A DNA stretch of 64,000 nt from Pseudomonas sp. R28(2017) (GTDB lineage Bacteria; Pseudomonadota; Gammaproteobacteria; Pseudomonadales; Pseudomonadaceae), in assembly GCF_002112505.1 (NCBI RefSeq), contig NZ_NEHW01000002.1:519972-583971 (forward strand). The letters run 5' to 3'. Of this stretch, positions 18,489 through 26,221 are shown piece after piece. Position numbers and translations under genes: made by a program. Every line of letters starts with the position of its first letter. Position 1 is the stretch's first letter. The notes below the pieces were generated by a model. That model was given only the letters and a program-made list of their open reading frames with translations, was not told where the DNA came from and made no database searches.

Positions 18489-19028
18489 GTGGTACTCAAA
18501 CCTTCGGCCATCAGCGCACTCACCCTGGTCACTCTGATGATCCTGAGCCAGCCCGGATCCGCTGACTGGCAGTCCTCCCTGCCCAGCGCACAACTCTCGG
18601 GCAGCGGCGATTTCACCTGGTTCGGCCTGCGTCTGTACACCGCCCGCCTGTGGCGCGCCGGTGCTGCCTGGAGCTGGAGCGAGCCGTTTGCCCTCGAACT
18701 GACCTACCACCGGGCGCTTTCCCGGAACACCTTGGTGAAGGCCAGCATCGAAGAAATGCAACGGCTGGCGAAGCCGCCATTGGCCAGCGATACCGTCGAG
18801 CGATGGTCGGCCACCTTGTCTGAAGCCTTCGTGGATGTGCGCCCCGGCATGCGCATCAGCGGTTTGTACCTGCCCGGCCACGGTTGCCGCTTCTATGTCG
18901 ATGGAAAGCTCCGCATGGAAGTGACCGAACCGGCCTTGGCTCGTGCGTTCTTTGCCATCTGGCTCGACCCCCGGTCCCGCGATGCGCAGTTGCGCGATCG
19001 TCTGTTGGGGGTTGCCGCAAACGACTGA
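18489..19028 (+). CDS. Exported chalcone isomerase-like domain protein
   Basis: About 179 aa from a GTG at 18489. A signal peptide is visible (Lys near the N terminus, then a Leu/Thr/Ile-rich core, ending Gly-Ser-Ala before Asp-Trp). The mature part resembles the chalcone-isomerase-like family found in periplasmic bacterial proteins: Phe-Gly-Leu-Arg-Leu-Tyr-x-Ala-Arg-Leu-Trp near 45, Leu-Glu-Leu-Thr-Tyr-His-Arg near 72 and a late Ala-Phe-Phe-Ala-Ile-Trp-Leu-Asp-Pro. No isomerase activity should be assumed; function in bacteria is unknown. The start is uncertain because no good ribosome site precedes the GTG. It overlaps the GGAGG ribosome site of the DUF3833 lipoprotein gene and is probably in an operon with it. 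Confidence 0.7.
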   Translation: MVLKPSAISALTLVTLMILSQPGSADWQSSLPSAQLSGSGDFTWFGLRLYTARLWRAGAAWSWSEPFALELTYHRALSRNTLVKASIEEMQRLAKPPLASDTVERWSATLSEAFVDVRPGMRISGLYLPGHGCRFYVDGKLRMEVTEPALARAFFAIWLDPRSRDAQLRDRLLGVAAND

Positions 19029-19052
19029 GGAGGCTGCAGCACGTACAAGGCA

Positions 19053-19574
19053 TTGCTGATGATCGCCTGCCTGCTACTGGGCAGTTGCAAGGTCGGTGTC
19101 GAACACTATGCCCAGGAGCAGCCGCGCCTGGACCTGGTGGCGTTCTTCTCGCGGCCGGTGCAGGCCTGGGGCCTGTTCCAGAAGCCCTCGGGCGAAGTGG
19201 TCAAGCGCTTCAAGGTACGCATCGACAGCCGCCGTGAAGGCGAGCGGCTGATCCTCGACGAGCACTTCCTGTACAGCGACGGCACGCGTCAGCAGCGCAC
19301 CTGGACGCTGACCCCCGACGGCCCGAACCGCTGGCGCGGCACGGCCGGTGATGTGGTTGGCGAGGCCACCGGCGTGGTGGCGGGCAATGCGCTGCAATGG
19401 CGCTATAAGCTGGACCTGCCGGTCGATGGCCGGCACTGGACCATGGACATGGACGACTGGATGTACCTGATGGACGAGGACACGCTGATCAACCGCACCC
19501 GCATGAGCAAGCTGGGCATCGAGGTCGGGCAGATCAGCCTGTTCTTCCGCCGAGCGCCGTCTGGCACACCGTGA
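19053..19574 (+). CDS. DUF3833-family lipoprotein
   Basis: About 173 aa from the first standard codon (TTG, 19053). The protein starts with a lipoprotein signal ending Leu-Leu-Gly-Ser-Cys, then a compact beta-rich domain with Leu-Phe-Gln-Lys-Pro-Ser-Gly-Glu, Asp-Glu-x-Phe-x-Tyr-x-Asp-Gly and Trp-Met-Tyr-Leu-Met-Asp, typical of DUF3833. Oddly, AGGAGG at 19028-19033 is correctly spaced from ACG-TAC-AAG-GCA at 19041, which would give Met-Tyr-Lys-Ala ahead of the hydrophobic core and supply the missing positive charge. The true start may thus be a mutated ATG (ACG). It is coupled to the chalcone-isomerase-like gene 12 bp upstream. Cell location: membrane-anchored in the periplasm. Role unknown. 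Confidence 0.78.
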   Translation: MLMIACLLLGSCKVGVEHYAQEQPRLDLVAFFSRPVQAWGLFQKPSGEVVKRFKVRIDSRREGERLILDEHFLYSDGTRQQRTWTLTPDGPNRWRGTAGDVVGEATGVVAGNALQWRYKLDLPVDGRHWTMDMDDWMYLMDEDTLINRTRMSKLGIEVGQISLFFRRAPSGTP

Positions 19575-19585
19575 GCCTGCAAAAG

Positions 19586-19629
19586 CCCATGAGCCCGAGC
19601 CGCCACACGGTGGTGCTCGGGCTCATGGG
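19586..19629. terminator. Hairpin between convergent genes
   Basis: CCCATGAGCCCGAGC at 19586-19600 pairs perfectly with 19615-19629 around a 14-base loop, 11 bases after the DUF3833 stop. It probably ends transcription of that gene and of the convergent CsbD-like gene. Confidence 0.65.
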
Positions 19630-19660
19630 TGCAGCCTTACGGTGCCTGACGGCCTGGCAA

Positions 19661-19909
19661 TCAGCGCCGCAACAGGCGACTGACAACCAGCGCGAGGCCT
19701 GCTGCCACCGCCAGCGCCGTCAGTGGCTTCTCCCTTACAAATGTGGAAACGTTATCCAGGGCATCACCATAGCTTTTAGTGAGCTGGCCCGATGCCTGGC
19801 GCGCATCCCCTTCGGCTTCCAGGGCCGGATCTTCCAGCCACTTGCCGGCTGCGCTCTGCGCCTTGCCGGCGACCTTCTCTGCAACACCTTCGATCTGTTC
19901 GCGTTTCAT
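19661..19909 (-). CDS. CsbD/DUF883-like small stress protein with C-terminal membrane helix
   Basis: 82 aa. The N-terminal half (Met-Lys-Arg-Glu-Gln-Ile-Glu-Gly...Gly-Lys...Gly-Asp...Gln...Gly) follows the CsbD pattern of amphipathic repeats; the C-terminal 20 residues form a glycine-containing hydrophobic helix ending Arg-Leu-Leu-Arg-Arg, as in DUF883/YqjD-type proteins that tether to the inner membrane. Such proteins are usually induced by stress or stationary phase. AGGAAGG 8-10 bases before the ATG gives strong support for the start. Single gene, convergent with the DUF3833 gene. Confidence 0.8.
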   Translation of the reverse strand: MKREQIEGVAEKVAGKAQSAAGKWLEDPALEAEGDARQASGQLTKSYGDALDNVSTFVREKPLTALAVAAGLALVVSRLLRR

Positions 19910-20102
19910 GATTGATCAAACCTTCCTGTGAATGGCATTGGGCATCTCGCACAGGGTTAGGGGGCAGCGATTGTCGCTTAGTTCCAATGGCGCAACATTG
20001 AGGTTGGCGTTAACGCCCCGATGGGGCGCAAAACCTGGTCATCTATGCTTAGGTGGCATTTCTGTTCAGTGGACGTGAGCCATCCGCAGCGAGAGGGCAA
20101 TC

Positions 20103-20783
20103 ATGAGCAAGGTATTCGTCAACATCGGCCTGAGCCTTGACGGCTACATGGCCCCGGAAGGCATGGACATCGCGCACTGGGACAGCCCTGAATACAAGCA
20201 GTGGGGCGGCAGGTGGGGCGAGCTGATGAGCTGGATCCTCAAGCAACAGTACTTTCGCGAGAATCTCATGTTCGCCTCGGGCGGCGAAACGGGCCCGGTC
20301 AACGACATGCTGCGCCAAACCCTGGAGCGTACCGGCGCCGCCATCATGGGCAAGCGCATGTTCGAGCAGGGCGAGCGTAGCTGGCCGGAAAAAGCACCCT
20401 TCCACTGCCCGGTGTACGTGCTCACCCACGAAAAGCGCGAACCGTGGGTGCGCCCAGGCGGCACTACATTCCATTTCTGCAACGAAGGCGCCGTACAAGC
20501 CCTGGAGAAGGCCAGGGCGGTTGCGGGCGGTCGGGACATTCGCATTTCGGGTGGCGCGGACGTGATACAGCAATACTTGTACATGGATGTCATCGACGAA
20601 TTGGAAATTGCCCTGGCCCCGGTACTCTTCGGCAGTGGCAGACGCCTGTTCGAGAACCTGCATGACCCCGTGGCGAAGTTTCGGATCGACAAGGTGTTGC
20701 ATACCCCAGACGCCACCCACCTGCGCTACGTGCGAGCCTTCGACCAACAGCCCGCTTCCCTGCACCCCGCCACTCACGGATAA
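20103..20783 (+). CDS. Dihydrofolate reductase-family (RibD C-terminal-like) protein
   Basis: 226 aa. Family features are the N-terminal strand with Ile-Gly-x-Ser-Leu-Asp-Gly-Tyr-Met-Ala, Ala-Ile-Met-Gly-Lys-Arg-Met-Phe-Glu near 80, Val-Tyr-Val-Leu-Thr-His near 102, and the NADPH-binding Ile-Ser-Gly-Gly-Ala-Asp-Val near 145 with Pro-Val-Leu-Phe-Gly-Ser-Gly near 177. Members reduce pterin- or deazaflavin-like or other substrates with NADPH; the substrate here is unknown, and it is not the housekeeping DHFR. It lies 37 bp upstream of the TetR-type regulator, which may control it. Confidence 0.82.
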   Translation: MSKVFVNIGLSLDGYMAPEGMDIAHWDSPEYKQWGGRWGELMSWILKQQYFRENLMFASGGETGPVNDMLRQTLERTGAAIMGKRMFEQGERSWPEKAPFHCPVYVLTHEKREPWVRPGGTTFHFCNEGAVQALEKARAVAGGRDIRISGGADVIQQYLYMDVIDELEIALAPVLFGSGRRLFENLHDPVAKFRIDKVLHTPDATHLRYVRAFDQQPASLHPATHG

Positions 20784-20820
20784 TCCCTACCCAATTCCAA
20801 TAATCACCCCGTGAGCCCCC

Positions 20821-21492
20821 ATGACCGACCCCGTAGCCCCCCTCAGCCCGCCTGAACCCTCGGCTACGCGCCAACCGCGCAAGAACAACCCCGAGAAAAC
20901 CCGCGAGGACATCCTCCAGGCGGCCATCAACGAGTTCGTCCAGCAGGGCCTGGCCGGCGCGCGCGTGGACGCCATCGCCGAGCGCACGGCCACCTCCAAG
21001 CGCATGATCTACTACTACTTCGGCAGCAAGGAGCAGCTGTACGTCGAGTGCCTGGTCAAACTCTACGGTGACATCCGCAAGACCGAGCAGAGCCTGGACC
21101 TGGAGAAGCTGCCGGCCGAACAGGCGATCCGCCGGCTGGCCGAGTTCACCTTCGACCACCACGACCGCAACGTCGATTTCGTGCGCATGGTCTGCACCGA
21201 GAACATCCACTACGGCGAATACGTCAAGAAGTCCCCGGCCATCCGCGAGATGAGCAGCCTGGTGCTGCAGGCATTGGGCAGCACCCTGGAGCGTGGCGTG
21301 CAAGAGGGCGTGTTCCGCCCAGGCATCGAGGTCATCGACCTGCACATGCTGATGAGCTCGTTCTGCTTCTACCGGGTGTCCAACCGCCACACGTTCGGCG
21401 ACATCTTCCAGATCGACCTGGGCGACGAGCAGGTCAAGCAGCGCCACCGGCAGATGATCTGCGACGCGGTGCTCAGCTACATCCGCGCCTGA
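20821..21492 (+). CDS. TetR-family transcriptional regulator
   Basis: 223 aa. A proline-rich leader of about 20 residues precedes the TetR HTH (about 24-75) with Arg-Glu-Asp-Ile-Leu-Gln-Ala-Ala, Gly-Ala-Arg-Val-Asp-Ala-Ile-Ala and Ser-Lys-Arg-Met-Ile-Tyr-Tyr-Tyr-Phe-Gly-Ser-Lys. The C-terminal ligand domain has His-His-Asp-Arg-Asn-Val near 106 and Asn-Arg-His-Thr-Phe-Gly near 189, as in TetR proteins often found near shikimate or quinate transport genes. It could therefore serve the qui region, but it is also next to the DHFR-like gene. It ends 6 bp from the convergent GlxA-type gene. Confidence 0.85.
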   Translation: MTDPVAPLSPPEPSATRQPRKNNPEKTREDILQAAINEFVQQGLAGARVDAIAERTATSKRMIYYYFGSKEQLYVECLVKLYGDIRKTEQSLDLEKLPAEQAIRRLAEFTFDHHDRNVDFVRMVCTENIHYGEYVKKSPAIREMSSLVLQALGSTLERGVQEGVFRPGIEVIDLHMLMSSFCFYRVSNRHTFGDIFQIDLGDEQVKQRHRQMICDAVLSYIRA

Positions 21493-21498
21493 GCCCGC

Positions 21499-22566
21499 TT
21501 ACTCGCCCAGCCGTTGCTCGCGTGACGGCGGGTAGCCGAAGTAGGCGGCGTAGCACTTGCTGAAGTGCGACACCGAGACGAAGCCGCAGGCCACGGCCAC
21601 CTCCATCACCGACAGGTCGGAGTACTGCAGCAGCCGGCGGCTCTTGGTGATGCGCAGCTCCATGTAGTAACGCCGCGGCGAGGTGCCGAGCTGGGCCTGG
21701 AACAGGCGGTCGATCTGCCGGCGCGAGCGGCCGCTGTAGGCGGCCAGCTGGTCGAGGCTGAGGGTTTCTTCGAGGTTGTTTTCCATCAGCTCGACGATGG
21801 TGCGCAGGTGCAGGCTCATGGACTTTTTCGCCCCGGGGCCGACCTGGCGGTAGCGGGCGCCGGAGAACGACAGGATTTCCTCCACCCCTTCGGCCAGGCC
21901 GTCGCCGTACAGCCGGCGCACCAGGCCGAGCATCAGCTCCATGGCGCCGTTGGGGCTGGCGGCGCTGAGGCGGTCGCGGTCGAGGGTGAAGCTGGCCGGG
22001 GTGATGCGGGTTTGCGGGCTGCGCTCGGACAGGCTGGCGCGCTGTTCGGGGTGGATGCTGCAACCATAGTCATTGAGCACGCCGGCACGGCCAAGGAACC
22101 AGGCGCCGTTCCACAGCCCGCCCAGGGCCATGCCGTGGGCGGCGCAGTCGTCCAGCAGGCGGTCGAGCTCAGGGTATTTCAGCGGCGTTCGCAGGCCGCC
22201 GCAGACGATCAGCAGGTCGAGTTCCTTGAGCTCGTTGGCGGACAGCTCACTGGCGACCAGTTCCAGGCCCAGGTCGCTCAGCACCCGGTCGCCCTTGAGT
22301 GACAGCGGGGTGAAGAGGAAGCTGTCGGCGCGCAGCAGGTTGGCGGTGACCAGCACGTCCATGGCCACGGTGAAGCTGGCCATCGAAAAGTGCTCGAGCA
22401 GGATGAAGTCGACGCGGTAGGGGGCCTCAGGGCTACCGGCGCTGGCCTTGAGCCGCAGCATGTTGCTGGTGCTGGTCTTCTTGCTGAACTGACGTGGGGT
22501 GGGCACTCTGGACTCCGCTTCCTGGCTGGCCACGCAGAGTGTGGCGGGAGCGTGCCGGAAAGACAA
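21499..22566 (-). CDS. GlxA-family transcriptional regulator (DJ-1/PfpI domain plus AraC HTH)
   Basis: 355 aa. An N-terminal extension of about 48 residues precedes the DJ-1/PfpI-like sensor domain (about 50-215; the nucleophile-elbow position reads Gly-Leu-Trp-Asn-Gly-Ala, so the usual Cys is absent and it is not an amidase). A tandem AraC helix-turn-helix follows (about 245-350), with Leu-Ala-Ala-Tyr-Ser-Gly-Arg-Ser-Arg-Arg-Gln and Val-Ala-Val-Ala-Cys-Gly-Phe-Val-Ser-Val-Ser-His-Phe. Relatives include regulators of arginine, carnitine and glycine-betaine catabolism. A later ATG could be the true start. No obvious target gene is adjacent. Confidence 0.83.
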   Translation of the reverse strand: MSFRHAPATLCVASQEAESRVPTPRQFSKKTSTSNMLRLKASAGSPEAPYRVDFILLEHFSMASFTVAMDVLVTANLLRADSFLFTPLSLKGDRVLSDLGLELVASELSANELKELDLLIVCGGLRTPLKYPELDRLLDDCAAHGMALGGLWNGAWFLGRAGVLNDYGCSIHPEQRASLSERSPQTRITPASFTLDRDRLSAASPNGAMELMLGLVRRLYGDGLAEGVEEILSFSGARYRQVGPGAKKSMSLHLRTIVELMENNLEETLSLDQLAAYSGRSRRQIDRLFQAQLGTSPRRYYMELRITKSRRLLQYSDLSVMEVAVACGFVSVSHFSKCYAAYFGYPPSREQRLGE

Positions 22567-22646
22567 TCGCCGGTGGGCCTGTGTCGTATTGCAGGTCGTG
22601 TGGAGGCAAGTGGGCTATGCTGGCGCCTCTGTTCTGGAGAGCCTCG

Positions 22647-22835
22647 ATGAGATACGCCCTTGCATTACTGTTCGGTTTGCTGCCATTGCTGGCCAATGCC
22701 CTGGAGACCGGCGAGCGGTTGCTGTCGCGCAGAGAACTGAGTTCGCAAGCGGTCCGCATACCCTGTGGGAGCGGCTTTAGCCGCGAAGAATCCAACGCGG
22801 TGCATGGCACCGGCTGCGCCGGTGTTCGCGGCTAA
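22647..22835 (+). pseudogene. Remnant of a secreted-protein gene, cut off by a REP pair
   Basis: The ATG at 22647 is preceded by a purine-rich GGAGAG and encodes a convincing signal peptide (Met-Arg-Tyr, a Leu-rich core, then Ala-Asn-Ala). About 20 residues later the frame runs into the REP pair at 22762 and ends in REP-derived sequence. The mature protein is therefore missing. I read this as a 5' fragment of a once longer periplasmic protein. A very short functional peptide is possible but unlikely. Confidence 0.55.
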
Positions 22836-22849
22836 AGCCGCTCCCACAG
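22762..22849. repeat. REP pair, GCGGCTTTAGCCGC variant
   Basis: Inverted units at 22762-22787 and 22825-22849 have a different head loop (GGCTTTAGCC instead of GGGCTTGCCC) from most REPs here, but the linker is 37 bp and almost identical to that of the 18319 pair. A lone REP-like unit follows at about 22889-22915. Confidence 0.88.
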
Positions 22850-22960
22850 TGTCCCTGCTAATTCAATGAGTCATGTGTTGTTCTATGAGCGCGGGTTCAC
22901 CCGCGAAGAGGCCTGTGCGGTCAGACAAATTTTCGCCGACTGCACGCCGCTGGTCCGGCT

Positions 22961-23860
22961 TCAGCACGCGGCGTCCGGGAAGCCGCCGCGCAGGTTCTGC
23001 CGCAGCCAGGCAATGAACCACAACGCGTCTTCGCCGGGCGCGGGTGTCGGGCTCAGCACCTGGTAGCTTTCCAGCGGCACCCCTTGTGCCACGCAGCGCA
23101 CCAGGCTGCCTTCGGCCAGCTCTTCCGACACCAGCACTTCGGTGGCCAAGGCAATGCCGTGCCCCGCCTTGGCCAGGTTGAGCACGATGTCGTTGCTGAC
23201 ATGGGAGGTGTCGGCCTTGACGCATTGGCGCACGCCCTGGGCGGCGAACCAGCTGCTCCACCAGCCACCGCTGTCGACATGGATCAGCTTGCACCCCGGC
23301 AGGTCCGCCACCGCCAGCGTCAAGGGGAGCGTCGCCCTGAACGCGGGTGAACAGACGGCAAACACTTCAGGGCGAATCAGCACTTCATGTACACCCGACA
23401 ACTCCCCCGGCAAGCCATAGGCGATGGCCAGGTCCGCCTGGCGGGCATCGACGCTGGTGAAGGTGGCGTTGGGTTCGATGGCGATCTTCAGCTCCGGGCG
23501 CAAGGCTTTCAGCGTCTCGATGCGCGGCGTCAGCCAGCGTGAGGCAAAGGCCGGCACGCACAGGATCCGCAGCCAGCGCTCGGGTGCCCGACGGCTGACC
23601 ACCTGCCCGGCATGGGCCAGCATCTTCAAGGCTTCAGAGGCGCTCTGGTAGTAATAGGCACCCTCCTGGGTCAGGCTCACGCCCCGAGGTGAACGGTCGA
23701 GCAGGCGTACGCCCAGCCAGTCTTCGAGAATCTTCACATGCCGGCCGATGGCAGGCTGGGTCACGTGCAAGGCCTGGGCGGCGGCGACGTAGCTGCCCAG
23801 GCGAGCGGCGGCCTCGAAGGCGCGTACGGCGTTCAAGGGGGGGAGCCGGTCGGGGGTCAT
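22961..23860 (-). CDS. LysR-type transcriptional regulator, GcvA-like
   Basis: 299 aa from the ATG at 23860, which fits the family start Met-Thr-Pro-Asp-Arg-Leu-Pro-Pro-Leu-Asn-Ala-Val-Arg-Ala-Phe-Glu. The HTH (about 7-66) has His-Val-Thr-Gln-Pro-Ala-Ile-Gly-Arg-His-Val, and the effector domain has Pro-x-Phe-Ala-Ser-Arg-Trp-Leu-x-Pro-Arg, both typical of the GcvA/AmpR branch. It is divergent from the serine hydrolase gene at 23981 with a 120-bp gap, the same layout as AmpR with ampC, so it is the probable regulator of that gene. Confidence 0.87.
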   Translation of the reverse strand: MTPDRLPPLNAVRAFEAAARLGSYVAAAQALHVTQPAIGRHVKILEDWLGVRLLDRSPRGVSLTQEGAYYYQSASEALKMLAHAGQVVSRRAPERWLRILCVPAFASRWLTPRIETLKALRPELKIAIEPNATFTSVDARQADLAIAYGLPGELSGVHEVLIRPEVFAVCSPAFRATLPLTLAVADLPGCKLIHVDSGGWWSSWFAAQGVRQCVKADTSHVSNDIVLNLAKAGHGIALATEVLVSEELAEGSLVRCVAQGVPLESYQVLSPTPAPGEDALWFIAWLRQNLRGGFPDAAC

Positions 23861-23980
23861 GGGCAACCTGGAATCTGTTAGTTTTTTTAATAGTGGCTGC
23901 AAATTTATTGTGCTTTTCCGGTTCTGGCAACTTGTCCAGACTCGCTTGGGCGTACTTCCCTACCTTGCGAGGAGCGGCCC

Positions 23981-25303
23981 ATGCCGGCATTACCCACAAT
24001 AAGAACATCCCTGACCGCCTTGGCCATCGTGGCCACCCTGAGCGGCGTGGTTCACGCCGAAGACGGCAAAGGGCCGTGCGGCGTGCCGGGGCTCAAAACC
24101 TGCCCGCAGCCCTTTGACAAGGCGCTGCCTGCGGCCAAGGACATGCTCAGCTGGGACCAGGCCACCCGGGTGATCGGTTTCCGCAATACCTACCGCCTGT
24201 ATGGCGGTGATGTGTTCAGCACGCGGGGCGCCAAGCCACTCCCGCTGCCCGCAGCCACCCACCCGCTGGCCGAGGTGCGCTACACCCTGGACGGCAAGCC
24301 ACAAGGCATCGCCGACTATGAGCGCAACCAGAGCGTCACTGGCCTGCTGATCCTCAAGGACGGCAAGATCGCCTACGAGCACTATGCCCAGGGCAACACA
24401 CCGCAGACCCTGTGGACTTCCCGCTCGGTGGCCAAGTCGGTGGTCAGCGTGTTGGTCGGGGTCGCGATCAAGCAGGGCAAGATCCATTCGGTGGACGACA
24501 AGATCACCCGCTACATCCCCGAGCTCGAAGGCACCGCCTGGCAGGACGTGACCCTGCATCAGTTGCTGCAGCACACCTCGGGCGTGGTCTGGGACGAGAA
24601 CTACGCCTCGAAGGATTCCGACTTCTCCCACATGACGCAATGCGAAGCGACGCCGGACCCGTACACCTGCGTGTTCAACCTGGTGAAGTCGGTGCAGCGC
24701 AAGCCTGGCGTGAAGCCCGGCGAAGTGTGGTCGTACAACACCGGCGGTGCCTGGCTGGTCGGCCGTGTACTGGAAAATGCCACCGGCCTGACCCTGGCCA
24801 AGAACCTCGAAGCGCAGGTCTGGAGCCGCTACGGCATGCAGCAGGACGGCGTCTGGCATGCACTGGTGCCGGGCAAGGTCGACATGGGCGGGCATGGTTT
24901 CAACGCCACGCTGCGGGACTGGGGCCGCTTCGGCCAGTTCGTGATGAGTGGCGGGCAGTTGCCGGGAGGCGAAAAGCTGCTGCCGGATGACTGGATCGCC
25001 CGCTCAACCCACTGGACCCAGGCCAAGGGCTCGGTGACGGCGGCGGCACCGAACGGGCAGTACGGCTACCAGTGGTGGTACAACGCACCGGCTGCGGATG
25101 CCAACCTTGAGCCGAAGAAAACGGCGACCAGCGACCAGACGTTCTGGGCACTGGGTATCTACGGCCAGACCATCGCGATCAACCCGGCCGAGAAGCTGGT
25201 GATGGTGCAGTGGTCGACCTGGAAAAACGCCGAAACACCGAGTTCCCTCTATGACGAGCAGGCGGTATTCGTGAACGCGGTATCCCAGGCCCTGCACCGA
25301 TAG
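23981..25303 (+). CDS. Exported serine hydrolase of the class C beta-lactamase fold
   Basis: 440 aa with a signal peptide (cleavage after Val-Val-His-Ala, about residue 26). The Ser-x-x-Lys motif is Ser149-Val-Ala-Lys152, the Tyr-x-x motif is at Ser-Tyr252-Asn-Thr-Gly-Gly, and a His-Gly-Phe near 304 occupies the third-box region. The layout is like 6-aminohexanoate-dimer hydrolase (NylB) and EstB-type esterases rather than true AmpC. Likely substrates are small amides or esters or peptides in the periplasm. Two Cys residues near 33 and 41 and another pair near 221 and 230 could form disulfides. The divergent GcvA/AmpR-like gene probably regulates it. There is no evidence for antibiotic resistance. 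Confidence 0.83.
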   Translation: MPALPTIRTSLTALAIVATLSGVVHAEDGKGPCGVPGLKTCPQPFDKALPAAKDMLSWDQATRVIGFRNTYRLYGGDVFSTRGAKPLPLPAATHPLAEVRYTLDGKPQGIADYERNQSVTGLLILKDGKIAYEHYAQGNTPQTLWTSRSVAKSVVSVLVGVAIKQGKIHSVDDKITRYIPELEGTAWQDVTLHQLLQHTSGVVWDENYASKDSDFSHMTQCEATPDPYTCVFNLVKSVQRKPGVKPGEVWSYNTGGAWLVGRVLENATGLTLAKNLEAQVWSRYGMQQDGVWHALVPGKVDMGGHGFNATLRDWGRFGQFVMSGGQLPGGEKLLPDDWIARSTHWTQAKGSVTAAAPNGQYGYQWWYNAPAADANLEPKKTATSDQTFWALGIYGQTIAINPAEKLVMVQWSTWKNAETPSSLYDEQAVFVNAVSQALHR

Positions 25304-25369
25304 CAAATCGGACTGAACCCTCACGGCTGGCAGCAACCCAACCCAGTACATGCCAACGGGAGAGTGCTC

Positions 25370-25582
25370 ATGGAAATCGGAACGATCTGGATCATTGTCG
25401 CGGCCTTGGTCATCCTGCTGGAGATCTTCGCCATCTGGCACATCATCGGCAGCGAACGGCGCGCAGAGCGCAAGATGCTGTGGATCGTGTTCGTGGTCTA
25501 TGCACCGTTCCCGGGGCTGCTGTTCTGGGCCTGGCGGGGGCCGCGGGCGGTGAAGGGCAGGGCGGTGCTGCAGGAAAAATGA
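25370..25582 (+). CDS. Small two-helix membrane protein (PLDc_N-like)
   Basis: 70 aa with two hydrophobic helices (about 5-24 and 36-54) and a basic tail. The second half, Lys-Met-Leu-Trp-Ile-Val-Phe-Val-Val-Tyr-Ala-Pro-Phe-Pro-Gly, resembles the PLDc_N domain found at the N terminus of cardiolipin synthases and as free small proteins. GGGAG ends 7 bases before the ATG. Single gene. Function unknown. Confidence 0.68.
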   Translation: MEIGTIWIIVAALVILLEIFAIWHIIGSERRAERKMLWIVFVVYAPFPGLLFWAWRGPRAVKGRAVLQEK

Positions 25583-25623
25583 CGGCGGCGGTATCAGGCG
25601 CATGGCGCCTGATACCGGTGGCT

Positions 25624-25950
25624 TCAGTCGGGTGTGATGCCGATCTTGACGGCCGGGTCGAGGCCGCTGACCATCAGGCTGCCGGCAAAGCTGACCGTCT
25701 TCTCCACCTCCAGTGCCTTGAACTCGGCACGGATGAGGGTACGCATCGACTTGCCGGCTTCTCGGCGTTTTTCATCAGCCGTACCTGGGGACAGGACCAG
25801 CTCACCGTGTAGCGTGGTTTCGACTTTGCCGACGGTCTTCCAGCCCATCTTTTCACGCAGGTGGGCACGCGCGACTGCGGCGTCACCTTCGTGTTCATTG
25901 TTCACAGGGCTGATGGTGTAGGCGAGTTGAAACGCGTAGGGCTTGCTCAT
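25624..25950 (-). CDS. Conserved hypothetical cytoplasmic protein
   Basis: 108 aa, no signal peptide or membrane segment, mixed alpha/beta, ending Gly-Ile-Thr-Pro-Asp. AAAGGAAAAGCC directly before the ATG at 25950 is a good ribosome site, so I prefer this start to an ATG 21 codons upstream. I do not recognise a characterised family; the Tyr-Ala-Phe-Gln-Leu-Ala-Tyr-Thr-Ile-Ser-Pro start and even strand pattern suggest a small single-domain fold. It converges on the PLDc_N-like gene. Confidence 0.65.
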   Translation of the reverse strand: MSKPYAFQLAYTISPVNNEHEGDAAVARAHLREKMGWKTVGKVETTLHGELVLSPGTADEKRREAGKSMRTLIRAEFKALEVEKTVSFAGSLMVSGLDPAVKIGITPD

Positions 25951-26138
25951 GGCTTTTCCTTTTTCTGAAGCGGCGCTGCGCCGCGGCTCTGGCCTCCGTG
26001 CCGGGAGCTGCAATCTAGCGAACTGCGCAGCGGAATCCTACATACGCGGTGTTGAACTTCTTTTCAGCAATAAAGAAATTTCCTACAGCAGCTTGACCTC
26101 TACCTAACTCGAGCCAACAGGCTGGGACGCTCATTCAT

Positions 26139-26170
26139 ACGAAGGAGCGGGTTACCCGCGAATAGGCCGT
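26139..26170. repeat. Single degraded REP
   Basis: GAAGGAGCGGGTTACCCGCG followed by AATAGGCCG is one REP half with an altered loop, without a partner. The remainder of the 271-bp gap 25951-26221 is a moderately AT-rich stretch with no other recognisable element. Confidence 0.6.
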
Positions 26171-26221
26171 CACAGGTAAAACAAAAGCCTTAGAATGGCC
26201 TTTCCCCGAGCCCTCCGCGCC

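Noticed and set aside
23981..25303. Resistance-type AmpC beta-lactamase with AmpR, suggested by the divergent LysR layout
   Set aside because: The protein is longer than AmpC, has NylB/EstB-like motif spacing and an N-terminal insertion. The regulator is only GcvA-like. Nothing else points to antibiotic resistance.
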